From NCBI GenBank assembly GCA_047967505.1, contig CM106539.1: 64,000 bases of DNA; one strand, 5' to 3'. Positions 22,673 through 35,169 of this stretch are shown here, in pieces (the first letter of the stretch is position 1; the number at the start of each line of letters is the position of its first letter). The notes under the pieces were generated by a model that was not told the DNA's origin, did not search any database, and saw only the letters and a program-made list of their open reading frames with translations. The stretch comes from Dipteris shenzhenensis (lineage: Eukaryota; Polypodiophyta; Polypodiopsida; Gleicheniales). The position numbers and the translations under genes are program-made.

Positions 22673-24840
22673 TCGTGTTTTTCTGTACATTCAAAGAAAT
22701 CTTACGGGCAACTGTAATCAATCTTTTATTGCTAAAAGATCAGTATCATATGCATTCCAGTGCATTGTGCCGGAGTTTGCCTATCACAGAGTTTATCTCA
22801 CAGGATAGGTAATTTTAGACTGAACTGTACGATACACATTTGTGTTTCTGCTCCTATTTCACTATTTCATGCCATAAAGATTGGGAACCAAACTAAATGA
22901 TCACTAACAGTGCTGGAAGGCCAACAGGATAGGAAGCTGAAGCCTATAAACCTCTGTTGTTGATTTTGGAGTGAGTCTTAGAAAAGTATTTGAAGCAGCT
23001 TTCCACATTACACTTATCAGTGTTGACATTGCAGCTTGCTTTCTGTACCCTTGAGAAGATTAAAATTTTTTAATAATTCCATGTTTTTTGGCGATCATGG
23101 TTTTTGAGAGAGCATAGCATTTTGAAGACCCTGCCCATACTTGGTTGAGAACTGGCTGTTTCAAGACAGATACGGGTCTTGCAAATTATTTGAGCTCAGG
23201 CATGGATGTGTACGTTAAGGACAGAAGTTTGGAACAGCACGCAGATGGTGGTGTTTGAAAGTCACACTTGTGTATCAGTTCAGCTGGGACTCCAGAGTTT
23301 TGTCATCTGAATTGAACAGTGGTAGTCAATTGGTGATACGTATGAATGCTTTTGTGATGGCTCCCATAGAACCACCTTATCTCATAACTTCCATTTCCCA
23401 GAGTGGTTTGATTGCTGTTGTATTGTAAAATATTAGAGATGAATGCTTTTGTGATGGCTCCCAAGGGATATTGTAAGCCTGCTTGCAGGGCACCGGATTT
23501 GGTTTCATGTGATGAATTTCAGCAAGTGTCAGAGACACAGTGGTGATGTTAAAGGGTATTTTAACAAGCTCCTTAGGTGCTACAGTGGGTCTGCCAGTCT
23601 TAGCTAGCAGAAATTAGAGCTTTAAATCTGGTTTAAATCAGTGCTTTCTAGAATGCTGTTGGTTGCAAGTACATCAAAGAGACATAAAATACCTTCCATA
23701 GATTCTTGACACTGATATTGGGAGTCCTTGCTCGAGGAATGGTTTGAGCTTCTTCTTATAAAATATCATCTGTGCTTAAATATTCATGGATAAGTATGAA
23801 AACGACAATTAGAGAGGATCAAGGCCTCAAATACTATTTTGTTCTTTGAACATTCTGTCTTCGAAACTTCTTACCTCCCAAGGCCATTAAGGTAGTATAT
23901 AAAGGTGTGAAACTTCAGGTATCACTGTATTCTTTGGGCATATTCTTGTTAGGCGAGTTTCCACCTGGCTGTTGGTCTTACAGTTATGTTGCAATGGTTT
24001 TCTACACGCACAGAATATGATTGAAGTACGTTTCACCTAACAGATACTTGAGCATGAATAAATTTCACCAGGTGAGGGGTATAAAAAAGAGTAAAAGAGG
24101 AAGTACTCCAATGGCATAAAGTGGGAAAATTATGTTTCCAACGATTTCCATTGCAATTGATTTCTTTGGACCCAGATGCTGATAAACCCCAAAGCTCAAG
24201 TGCATTTTTTCCCAGGCCGAAGCATTTGTCTAAGCTGATCGTCATTACTAAAAATGTTAATACACCAATGAAGCTGAGAGCCAACAATTAATGAAAGGTA
24301 CTATTAACTCATTAACATATATGACAATCATGAGGCCACATATATATTTATAGAATGCAAGTAAAAGAGTGTCGAGATACACAAGAGAACAAAATACCTT
24401 ATATTCAAAGTGAAGATGTGTATTTATTGTGTTTTCTTTATGTAAGTGAATGATAAATTGAAATGGTTTGGCTATCAACAGCCTACTATATAATTGAAGT
24501 GATTTGATATAAACATAGCCTTATGTGTGTACTTATCATTAATAAAAGATTTATAGTATTACCACAATTTCAAAGATGATTACAACATAATCGTGCAAGT
24601 TTACACTAGTGATAGTGTTGTTTATTCTCATGAGATGAACTTACATAGAAATGGTTGGGCTACCAACTAGTATATAGTTGAAGTGTACTAATAAATAAAA
24701 ACTTCAACATTGAACATGATCATAACATGATATTGAAAGTCTACCTAGGTAAAAGTGTTGTATACATTTTAATCAGATAAACTTGCATGTAAAATATTTG
24801 ATTGTTTTTTGATAACAAAGAGTTCTAACATCCTTCCTAG
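22673..24840. other. SF3B2 3' UTR and downstream intergenic region
   Basis: This follows the SF3B2 stop and must contain the 3' UTR. No single poly-A signal could be chosen. A 24-bp block TGAATGCTTTTGTGATGGCT... is present twice (about 23344 and 23440). From 24300 to 24780 the sequence becomes AT-rich with weak internal duplications (GAAATGGTT(T/G)GGCTA at about 24459 and 24651). No gene is supported. Confidence 0.4.
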
Positions 24841-24849
24841 TAGTGGACA

Positions 24850-25240
24850 TCCTTGCTCTAAATTTAGTATAAGAAACTATTAAACTTTTTATTAAATTCA
24901 CATTTTAATGGCATGATAATCATCTAAATCATGTCTTACCATTGTATTTGATATGTAACATGATTCCATTTGGATTTGTAAATCAAAAGATACATGGTAT
25001 AGAAATTCTCATATTTTTGGCTCAAAACATGAGAATTTTTGCATCTTGCAACTTTTGATTTACAAATCCAAATGGGGTCATGTTACGGATGAAAATTAAA
25101 TGGCAAGGCATGATTTAGACAATTATCACACTATTTTGCACCATTTTGTAAGATTGAATGTATCAAAATGTGAATTTAATAAAAATTTGATTGATTTGTT
25201 GCATCACATTTAGAGGAAAGTTTAACTAATAGGGACCATG
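24850..25240. repeat. Long imperfect inverted repeat (foldback / MITE-like)
   Basis: The left arm (about 24850-24990) and right arm (about 25045-25215) are reverse complements over most of their length. The strongest match is CCATTTGGATTTGTAAATCA against its complement at about 25048-25070. Outer matches include TTTTTATTAAATTCACATTT and TAAATCATG(T/C)CTT(A/G)CC. The right arm carries about 35 bp not present in the left. The spacer is about 55 bp. A transcript would form a long hairpin of about 150 paired bases. The structure resembles a MITE or foldback element. Terminal direct repeats were not found. Confidence 0.75.
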
Positions 25241-27780
25241 TCAATATGTTATCAATTTTGGCTTCTACCATTGATAAGCAAAGATTGATTTGTTTTGAAA
25301 TTTAATTCATTTATAGGAAGAGATGTATTTACTCTTTAGATTTTGAAATTTAATATATTTATAGAAAGGAACGTAGCTACTCTTTAGATTTTATTGGATT
25401 GGTAGGATGTAAGAGTGAGTCATTGGGGAGAGATGTTCTTGCAAGAATGCAAAAGCATGGGTTTTGCTCCAAGAGTGAATAGAATTTAAAAACCAAGCAT
25501 TCGCACATGCATATAATTCATTGAAGGATTATGTGGAAGGTTTCATTGATGATCTCACTTACGTTGGTGGAGAGAGAGAACTCGATAATGGAGGATTACA
25601 AAAAAGATAGTGAGGAAAAGTGAGCAAAGGAGTGTGTTTTACGAATGATAACTTGGCAATGACAAAGGTCTAACTCTCTCATGGACTTTTGAAGAACTTA
25701 GATATTTTTGCTACTAGAATTGGGGATTTTGGGTCTTAGGGTAGTGTTGTCTTTTTGGGTTGGGTTAGCAAAAGTGTGTGTTAGTGAGTACTTGGTTAAT
25801 TTGGCCAGGTTAGTAGACAAAATTTTAAAGTTTTAGATAGGACTTACCTGCTGTCACCTCGTCTCCTCGCGTCTCTTCATCCTCTTCTCGCCACCTCCTC
25901 TCCGGTCTCCTCCTCCCACCATCTCCTCTCCTCCTCTTCTCGCTGCATCCCCTCTCCTCCTCCTGCCTTCCCTGCTCGCTGCCTCCCCTCCACTTACCTG
26001 CCTTACCCTCCTCGCTGCCTGCTCTTTTAAAAACTCTTCCTGGCATTTCAAAAGCTGCCTCCGACGCATAGCTGAAAGTGGAAGTCTCTTTTGCTATGCA
26101 AGGATTGGCTGTTCCTTCGCATGCAGGTGTTCTGTTGCGCTTTTCCTTATCGTTGTGCTATCCCTTCGCCTGGTTGTGCGTTTCTTCCGGCGTCTATTGC
26201 GAGTTCACATGGTCGTTTGGGATAAATACATAGATCCCTCGAAAGCGGACATGCAACACCTTATTGTTGCATGTCGGCTGTCAGGGATGGATTAAAGGGC
26301 CTTCCAAACGTCGTGCTGTCGTGAAATGTATGGCTAGTGATTGATGTTGGTTGCGAGAATGAAGGTGTTTAAAGTTGGTTGCAAAAGTGATGCTGCTTGG
26401 AGTCGGTTGCAGACCTTTTGTAGAATGTCGGATGTTTTTTGAAGATGTTATTTTCGTCTTTCCTTCATGAGGGCTCGTCTATGAAAGGAGGGACGGTCGT
26501 AGTCTAAGGAAATATCACTCGTTTGTACTACTGCGGTTCTCTGTTCGAAGCTTTGAAAAGTTTACACTCTTCTGCTTTAGTGATGGCAAGTGCTTGCGAG
26601 GTAGACATGTTTGAATGCACGGAAGGTATTTGGTCTTGCTAACTTACTATTTTGGTGATGTTTTAAACATTTGAATTCGTTTAGAGTTTGCCATTTTCTG
26701 TTTCGGAGTTCGAGTTTTATGGCTATGGCAGTTTGGAGCTCGTTGGCTACAGTAGACTGAACTTCGGTGTCTTCCACGCACGGAAACTCGCTGTTTTAGG
26801 AAGTGATATCGTTAGTGCTGAAGCCCTTGCATATGTGATTCTTTTTGGCCGAAATCCAGCTTAGGTCCACCTGACTCCGCCCTTCACGTCTTCATACTGT
26901 TCTAAATTTCCCACTGCCTCTGTCGCCCATTCATTACTTCGTCGCTCGCGAACAACGCTGTAGTGACGAGACATGCTTTTCGTATTCCTTGCTCTCTGTT
27001 TTTCTTGTAAATCTGTAGTTTCCAATCGTCAGCTAGTTTCTTTGTTGGTTGATATACTGGGTCATAAACTTGTCGGCATGTCCAAGCTTTCATTTGTTAT
27101 GAAGCAGTCTAGTGTTTCCTAGAAGTATTCGGTACTTCTAGAGCTTGCATTTTCAAGTATCTCGTTGTTCTAAGCTTGCATTTCCCATCCGTACTCAGCC
27201 TGTTGAGTTTGCTATCTAAAGAAGCGGGGTTCGAAATTCAGACTTTCCTTTTGCTGGCCGTCCTGTACTATTCAGTACATATTTCGAGCTTTCATTACAT
27301 TTTCCTTTTATTGTTGTGTACTTGGATTCAAAGGCCATGAACTGTTATTACCAGCTCAGTTTGTCATTTTTTCCCGCTTTTGTTGTTATATATTCGACTT
27401 TGTCGAGCATAAGTCTGCCTGTTTGTTGAGAACTCAAAAAAGTGAGTTGTTCTTGAATATTTTGCATTTATTTGTGGTATGATTGCTTGTACTACAGTGG
27501 TATGTACATTGTGGTTCGGTATTGTGTGATTGTTTGTAAGAGCACATTGATGTCTTCCAGACCCTTTGGATGACATTCTTTATGGAAGGCCCAACATTTG
27601 AAAATTATTCCAATGGCTCTCGTTTAATGAAGAGACATGGAATTCATAATTTAGTTAGTTTTTGAAGGTATTAGAGCTTAATCTACTTGTAAGTGATAGA
27701 ATCAGTTAAAGACTAAAGAATTTGCAGAAATTGTCATTGTGCAAAAAGCTTTGTAGTTTGAAAAGCCTTATTCCAATGGA
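25241..27780. other. Intergenic stretch with no supported gene
   Basis: It contains a short tandem duplication at about 25296-25410 (TTTTGAAATTTAAT and ACTCTTTAGATTTT blocks, two copies) and a CTCCTC-rich tract at 25855-25995 that opens a spurious Arg/Glu-rich minus-strand frame. From about 26070 to 27560 the base composition is more balanced, and short minus-strand frames of 63-70 residues occur, none resembling a known protein. Confidence 0.4.
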
Positions 27781-28010
27781 TGTAATTTATTTTACTCTCT
27801 ACAAGAGTTGTTTCTTGAATTTTAGTATGTTTAATTAAACATTACAACACAATCATTTTGCTGTAATTTATTTTGGGCTCTCCAAGAATTATTTCTTGAA
27901 CTTTAGTACATTTAATTAAACATTTAAATCATTTTGTTGTAATTTATTTTGGGCTCTGCAAGAGTTGTTTCTTAAATTTTAATATACTTAATTAAACAGT
28001 AAAATCATAT
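27781..28010 (+). repeat. Three-copy minisatellite, about 76-bp unit
   Basis: Three consecutive diverged copies start with GTAATTTATTTT and share AGNNTTNTTTCTT(G/A)AA and TTAATTAAACA blocks. Starts are near 27783, 27862 and 27939. Confidence 0.8.
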
Positions 28011-28424
28011 TGAAATCCGTGGTGTAGTAGTATTTGATCATGTTCTTGTTAAATTCATTTTGGAATACCAATTTAAAATTCTTATTTATTTATTAAATTA
28101 GTATATTATATATGTTACATTTGTTTTAAAATTTCCCTTTTCTTTTATTTCATATTGGCAACAAAAGTAACCATTACTGAAGAAATTGATTCATAGTAGT
28201 CAGCCTTTAAAATCAAAGTTTATCATAGCTAAAAAGAGGATGCTAAAGTGTAAAAAGAAAGGGGAAAAGATTATAGAGAAACCTTGGTACTATGAAAACA
28301 CTAGAGCATTAGGATTTTTTGAGTTTAAAAGTACACATATGCATCTGTATAGTCAAGAGTAACTTATGAAGGTAAACAAATCCCATATCTATATAGTTGT
28401 CTAAAAAACTATGATATGGACTAG

Positions 28425-30600
28425 TCTCTTAGAATTTGTACAAACTAATGTTTTTGTACTTGAGAAATTGTATGAAGCATGTATGCTTTTTGAAATGAAT
28501 ATACAGTTTAAAAGCTATGTATCCAAATATATTAATATGTTGTAGTTAAGTGTACTAAACAGGTCTTTCAAATGCAAGGTTCTTATCGGGTTTTTAAACC
28601 CTACAAGGGTCTTATGGCTATTACATTAGAATTGATAGATGTAACTTCCAAATTAGCATAAAATGCTAACATTGTAGTAAACATGTATTTCAAATTCAAG
28701 TAGATATTACAGCAAGGACAATGAAGTAGTCCACGTTGAATTTGATGTGGAATCATCGAACTTTACTGCTGTTACTATCAACAAGAGCTCTGTAAAACGA
28801 ATGTATAGTGAGGTAGATCCTAGGAAAGACAAACGACCAAAGTTAGAATCTCCTGAAGAAGATAGGGCTTACCGGGGGCTTACCATACTTTAACTATAGA
28901 GTGCTCTAAGAATTTGTACAAACTTTAACTATACTTTAACTATACTTTAACTATAGAGTGCTCTAAGAATTTACCATACTTTAACTATAGAGGGCTTACC
29001 ATACTTTAACTATACTTTAACTATAGAGTGCTCTAAGAATTTGTACAAACTAATGTTTTTGTACTTGAGAAATTGTATGAAGCATGTATGCTTTTTGAAA
29101 TGAATATACAGTTTAAAAGCTATGTATCCAAATATATTAATATGTTGTTGTAGTTAAGTGTACTAAACATGTCTTTCAAATGCGAGGTTCTTTTTGGGTT
29201 TTTAAACCCTACAAGGGTCTTATGGCTATTACATTAGAATTGATAGATGTAAATTTCAAATTAGCATAAAATACTAACATTGTAGCAAACGTGTATTTCA
29301 AATTCAAGTAGATATTACAGCAAGGACAATGAAGTAGTCCATGTTGAATTTGATGCAGAATCATCGAACTTTGCTGCTGTTACTATCAACAAGAGCTCCG
29401 TAAAACGAATGTATAGTGAGGTAGATCTTAGGAAAGACAAACAACCAAAGTTAGAATCTCCAGAAGAAGATAGGGCTTACCATACTTTAACTATAGAGTG
29501 CTCTAAGAATTTGTACAAACTAATGTTTTTGTACTTGAGAAATTGTATGAAGCATGTATGCTTTTTGAAATGAATATACAGTTTAAAAGCTATGTATCCA
29601 AATATATTAATATGTCCAGAAGAAGATAGGGCTTACCATACTTTAACTATAGAGTGCTCTAAGAATTTGTACAAACTAATGTTTTTGTACTTGAGAAATT
29701 GTATGAAGCATGTATGCTTTTTGAAATGAATATACAGTTTAAAAGCTATGTATCCAAATATATTAATATGTTGTTGTAGTTAAGTGTACTAAACAGGTCT
29801 TTCAAATGCAAGGTTCTTATTGGGTTTTTAAACCCTACAAGGGTCTTATGGCTATTACATTAGAATTGATAGATGTAAATTCCAAATTAGCATAAAATAC
29901 TAACATTGTAGCAAACGTGTATTTCAAATTCAAGTAGATATTATAGCAAGGACAATGAAGTAGTCCATGTTGAATTTGATGCGGAATCATCGAACTTTGC
30001 TGCTGTTACTATCAACAAGAGCTCCGTAAAACGAATGTATAGTGAGGTAGATCCTAGGAAAGACAAACGACCAAAGTTAGAATCTCCAGAAGAAGATAGG
30101 GCTTACCATACTTTAACTATAGAGTGCTCTAAGAATTTATACAAACTAATGTTTTTGTACTTGAGAAATTGTATGAAGCATGTATGCTTTTTGAAATGAA
30201 TATACAGTTTAAAAGCTATGTATCCAAATATATTAATATGTTGTTGTAGTTAAGTGTACTAAATAGGTCTTTCAAATGCAAGGTTCTTATTGGGTTTTTA
30301 AACCCTACAGGGTCTTATGGCTATTACATTAGAATTGATAGATGTAAATTCCAAATTAGCATAAAATACTAACATTGTAGCAAACGTGTATTTCAAATTC
30401 AAGTAGATATTATAGCAAGGACAATGAAGTAGTCCATGTTGAATTTGATGCGGAATCATCGAACTTTGCTGCTGTTACTATCAACAAGAGCTCCGTAAAA
30501 CGAATGTATAGTGAGGTAGATCCTAGGAAAGACAAATGACCAAAGTTAGAATCTCCAGAAGAAGAAAGGGCTTACCATACTTTAACTATAGAGTGCTCTG
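28425..30600 (+). repeat. 470-bp tandem array containing exon-like sequence
   Basis: Full units run about 28425-28870, 28994-29474, 29631-30100 and 30101-30569 (periods near 470 and 469), with a truncated unit of about 155 bp at 29475-29630. Between the first and second units is a shorter scramble (28870-29030) of an 11-12-bp core, CATACTTTAACTATA. Each full unit carries two coding-like patches: a 30-residue one following an AAACAG acceptor-like site (VFQMQGSY, VFKPYKGLMAITLELIDV) and a longer one (NEVVHVEFD, RMYSEVDPRKDKRPKLESPE). Units differ at few sites, so the amplification is recent compared with decay of the gene it came from. Confidence 0.9.
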
Positions 30601-31530
30601 ATAATGTGAGTGTCGAAAGTGAGTATTCGCCTAGCGAGAGACCCTTATTTATTCATGAACTTGACCTATCTATTAAGAATGGGTAACTTGTTATTATAGA
30701 TTGCTACATTGACAATTGCAATGAGAAATCTATAATCACACTAGAAAACACTAATGTATGTTGGTATTGCAGTTGGTATTTTGGAATAACTGACGCTCGG
30801 ATTATGTCAACATCATCGATAGGTTCAAAGTTGTGGGGTTTTGCCATTTCATTTTGAGAAATGTAGGAGCAAAGAGAAATAGCCATCCAATTGCACTTAA
30901 TATGCTTGATCTAACTATAATGGCACCTGCACGAGTTTCGTCAATTTTGCCAAAACTAGCCCGAGTGTTTCACCGCCATATTTAGCAGATCGGCTACGGA
31001 AACCAAGTAACATTTAATTTATCTACATTAGTATACAATGTCGTAGACCAAAGTGTAATGTATTGAAAGTTTACACTCGCTATGTTATATTAATAGATTA
31101 GCAGCGTTCTGACTGTGACGGGCCTCAACTCAACATTATATGAGCCTGTATGCTCATTCTGTAAAGAGGGAAAGATCTTAAAGGAAAACACCATATCTCG
31201 ATACTTGACATGTCATTGAATCATGATTTTGGAAAAGATTCCTAAGGTGAAGGCACTGATTATTACGAGCTTGGATGGTGGAATTGTGGATGTCACATTG
31301 AAGAACACATGGGCTGATAAAGTTTTAGACCTACCTCGGCCTTTCATAAAAATACTGGAGGACAATACACAATTCCTGTGAAGTCAGAACTATTTGACCA
31401 AAGAATTGAAGGAAGATTTCTTGTCAACATGCACGGCCTTGTGGTGGGATTTATTCCCTTACGGCATAATGGTGCATGAGTACCTCATCAACCAAGCATA
31501 CAGCACATCACATAATCCCCCCACTATACA
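30541..31530 (+). pseudogene. Decayed gene of unknown family, possible zinc-ribbon and OB-like C-terminus
   Basis: This continues the coding-like patch of the last 470-bp unit past the array: TLTIECSDNVSVESEYSPSE, then FIHELDLSIKNG, then a stop or missed splice site. Further patches in shifting frames are VNIIDRFKVVGFCHFILRNV with SHPIALNMLDLTIMAPARVS at about 30808-30985, YEPVCSFCKEGKILKE at about 31135-31190, and KALIITSLDGGIVDVTLKNT at about 31240-31320. The CxxC followed by a beta-rich stretch loosely recalls the zinc ribbon plus OB-fold of RPA-type single-strand DNA-binding proteins, which some plant Helitrons carry. That likeness is weak. I do not recognise the gene. No intact frame exceeds about 60 codons. 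Confidence 0.4.
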
Positions 31531-32390
31531 GTAATAGATATTCATCTCAGCTTATTTCCTACAGAGTGGTAGCCTAATATTTTGCAGCTTTAGTTTCCTT
31601 CAGAAGCTTTTCACTGAGAGTGTTCTTTATAGATCGTGAAGTATGAGCTTGTAAGTTTGGCTATTTTGTAACATGGTAGTACTGTCTACTACATGTTGCT
31701 TTGTAAAGAGATGTTTACTTTTTTTTTTAAATGTACATAGAAAAAAGTTTCATTTAGTTTCTTACTTTATATATATTGAAACAAGCTTATTGCTTGATCA
31801 ATATAATTGCACTATATTGACAAAGTTAGCATACTCGCGATAGTTAAGATATGTTAATACAAGGTTATTTCTCCATCAATATATACTATTTATATTGACA
31901 AAGTTAGCATACTCACGATATTAAAACTAATCTTATTTTACTGTATTCGCAAAATATTGCTGGTTTTTTTCCCTTTTTCAAGTGATCCTACTTATCAGTT
32001 AGTGTTTCTCATCAAATTACTAAACATATTGTTACCTTTTTTTAAGAATCTAGACCAACAATAATATTAACTCCATGGTGCAAGAACAGTTTTATAATAC
32101 ACATAATTTAGTGCATGCACAATTTAAATATCATTCCAATTATAATGATACAAAAGTTTCTGAGAAGAAGTATATATATTAAGAAATGCTTATTACTTCA
32201 TCAATATAGTTTTGTTATGCTACCAAATTTAACATAATCATGATATCAAAGAAAAACTAAATTTAGCATCTTTATAAGATATTATTGACCAACAATGTCA
32301 AATAAGTCTCGATTTAATTCGCTTATAATATCAATATTTCTATTCACAATCATACAATAATGATAAAGCTTTGAAGAACCTTGGAGTAAG
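31531..32390. other. AT-rich stretch with short duplications
   Basis: No gene is seen. A block of about 47 bp ending ACAAAGTTAGCATACTC(G/A)CG is present at about 31798-31846 and 31879-31921, with a weaker third copy near 32197-32245. This could be AT-rich non-coding sequence of a DNA transposon, but no termini were found. Confidence 0.4.
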
Positions 32391-32394
32391 TTAT

Positions 32395-32570
32395 CCATGA
32401 TTTGAAAATCTACACTCTAAATTTCTACAGCAAGAAAGCAAGTCATTTGACCTATGTCTTTCATGAAGAATTATGATGAAAGCTATGCTTTTACAATTGT
32501 GAGTAGTTCCTAACAAGATCTTGTCATAAGAAAATCATCAACATAGATAATGATATATAACAAGGGATCT
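32395..32570 (-). mobile_element. Ty1/copia reverse transcriptase fragment
   Basis: The minus strand reads IIIYVDDFLMTRS, followed after one stop by a stretch ending FFMKDIGQMTCFLAVEI. This is the catalytic YVDD block of a Ty1/copia reverse transcriptase and the downstream F-MKDLG---YFLG-E motif. Only about 55 codons survive, with a stop between, and no LTR or other pol domain was recognised nearby. Confidence 0.75.
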
Positions 32571-35150
32571 ATTATCCAAGAGAATGGATTGTGGGAGAGA
32601 GGAGGTTTGATCCCTTCCAACCTACAAGACACCAAGATCTATACATTGTTATATAGACAAACCCTAAGCTAGAGAACCCTAATGGTATCTAAGTTGATTT
32701 AGATAGCCTATACCTTTGGAGACATTCTCTCTTTACCACTCTTTGTACACTATAGTATCTAGTTTAGTTTTCTATTCTCTAGTTTTTCCACCTCTTATAT
32801 TTCCCTTCACCTCTTAAGTAGAGGATGGACTTGTCTTTTTTTTCCAATTTTGCATAGAAAGGATCAAAATTCAGTCAAAGAAGAAAACTAGAAACCCCCC
32901 CTTAAAGTGCCCTTCAGAAGTAGAGGATGGAGTTACATCTTCTTTTTTGTTGATTTTGCATGTACAAGATTCGAATTTGATTGAAGAGGAAATTGGGAAA
33001 ATTTTCATTCGTAAGAAGCTATGTCTTTGAAAAATAGCTTATTTGCTATTGAGGAGAAATAAATTTGTGATGCGAGGGAGAAATTTATCCATACATGCCA
33101 AATATTTCACCCTATTAAGCTGAAAATGGGTGTTAGAAGAAGAGCTAATGATGAAGCAAATTTTTTATCTTCTCCTTTCCCAACAAAGCTTGTATGGATG
33201 ACTTGTATGAAATCTGGCAGTTGGCTTGTAGAAGCTCCTACCAAATGGCTGCATGGACGCTGAGTGCAAATCTTCCTAGATCAAAGACTGTAATTATTTA
33301 TTGATGATGAAAGCTAAGGGCTTGGTGGATTGTGTACCAATTTTGAGACAAGACAAGATGTCTATGCGAATTTGAACATTAGGGCATGTGATAGTGTCAG
33401 GAAATAACATAGCTTGAAATGTCAATAAAGAAAGTCAATTATGGAGTGTGAAAATGTCATTGAATAGTAACATATTTCTTTATTATTGAGTCTTTGAAAT
33501 ATGGATCCAAGGGTAAAGTTCCACTATGGTTCACTACAAGTAGCATGTCGGACATTTGAAAAGCAATGTGGCTATTGACATGATTTGTTGAGGTACTGGC
33601 ATCGTGGCATTGCATGGTGGTTGATTGAGCATTCAACATTGAACATTTGAGAAATATTTGTTGCATTGAGTAGGGTCAAATTTCCTTGTGAGATCATCAA
33701 GCTAAATATTTTTAATCAAATCTCCATATCATGACATATGAGAAATGGTGTGATATCAAAGTGTTAGCTTGTGTCATAAATGTTTTGTCATTGATTTTTC
33801 ACTTGCATGAGCTACATAAAAAGACTTGAATAGATCTCGTTTTGAGATTATAGTGCTGTAAGGTGCAAAGAATAATGTATTGCAAACACATAGGCATCTA
33901 TAGATGTCAAACCTAGGGTCAAAAGCATAGTTAAGGGTAGCTAACTTGAGACCATTGTGTGTTTGAGGTAGCACCACAACTTTGCTTGGGAAAAACTTGC
34001 CATTCAAATTATATATAATAGATATTCTAGGATTGTAATATCCGAAACACTCTCTAGAAATATTTATACATACTTGTGAAATCAAGCACTAGAGAGAGAA
34101 AGAATAAAAATATAGAGAGAAAGACTAGTATTGAGAGAAAGGCTAAGCTTGTGCAATTTGTGTCAATTTGTGTATAGACCCTTGGTGTGAACTTTTTGTA
34201 AATGTCCTTGACCTATACTTTGGGTAGAGACCCTTAGCCTACACTTTGTGTAAAAGATCCTTGATATTCACTTCGTGCAATGACATACACTTTGTGTCCG
34301 GATAGAAAATCAAGAACATATATAAATGTATCTTGATGGGGAAAGAAGGTTGGACTCTTTGGGACTTAATGTTTAGTTTACTTTGTGTTCATGTGCTTAA
34401 TGTCCTTGTGTTAATGCTACCTCAACACTATCAACATGTGATAACATGCTCTTACCTTCTTGTAATCTCCCATCCTCTTTCTTCATCCTTTCACTCTCCC
34501 TCTCTCTCTTTTCTCTTCTCTTGTTTTCTCAAATCTCTGAGTCTTCCCCTTAACTCCAAATGTCAACACCATGGGCTCTAAAGCTATATATGCAAGTCCT
34601 AAGTCTCAGCATCAATAGCCTCATTTTAATCTCTATTACAAACAACCCTCTTGACAAATAATGGTAGGATCCTAAGAGCCCTCCATTATACACAAATTAA
34701 ATACATCAAGTAGCATACAAACTTTTCGAGTGAAAATTGATTCCAATGAAGACAATCAAACAAGGCCTATTAACATGAGGATCTACTTGCTAGGTAAAAG
34801 ACAAAGAAAAGACCATGTCACTCATTATCAATAGGAAAATTTTTAATAGAGGATACTATATACTCTCAATGTCAACTACACAACATTGTGCCACGTAGTT
34901 GACACACCACAAGAAATGAGGAACTCTAGAAGCACTCAACAATAAGGCAAGGGCTACTTAGACAACAATAATCTCACAAAAAAGAAGTTATATTGATTAT
35001 GTGTATTGGAGTAGAACTTGTAATAGCTTGATGACCTTAAAATCACATTAGATGGATCTAATAGGATAGAAATAGCAAAAACACTCTCTATAATGCAAAA
35101 TCATGGTCTAGAGAGACAAATATTAGTAGTGAGATAAAATTCAAGCAAGT
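32571..35150. other. AT-rich intergenic stretch, no supported gene
   Basis: Short minus-strand frames at 33457-33666 and 33774-34085 contain no motif I recognise. Around 34085-34145 there is a GAGAGAGAAAGA-rich patch, and 34485-34520 is CT-rich. Some of this may be LTR or gag sequence of the gypsy element that follows, but there is no primer-binding site or protein motif to prove it. Confidence 0.35.
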
Positions 35151-35169
35151 CAAAGACTAGCTTGATCAA

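Noticed and set aside
25825-26069. Arg/Glu-rich minus-strand frames resembling nuclear RE/RD proteins
   Set aside because: They are a by-product of the CTCCTC-rich tract at 25855-25995 and have no continuation.
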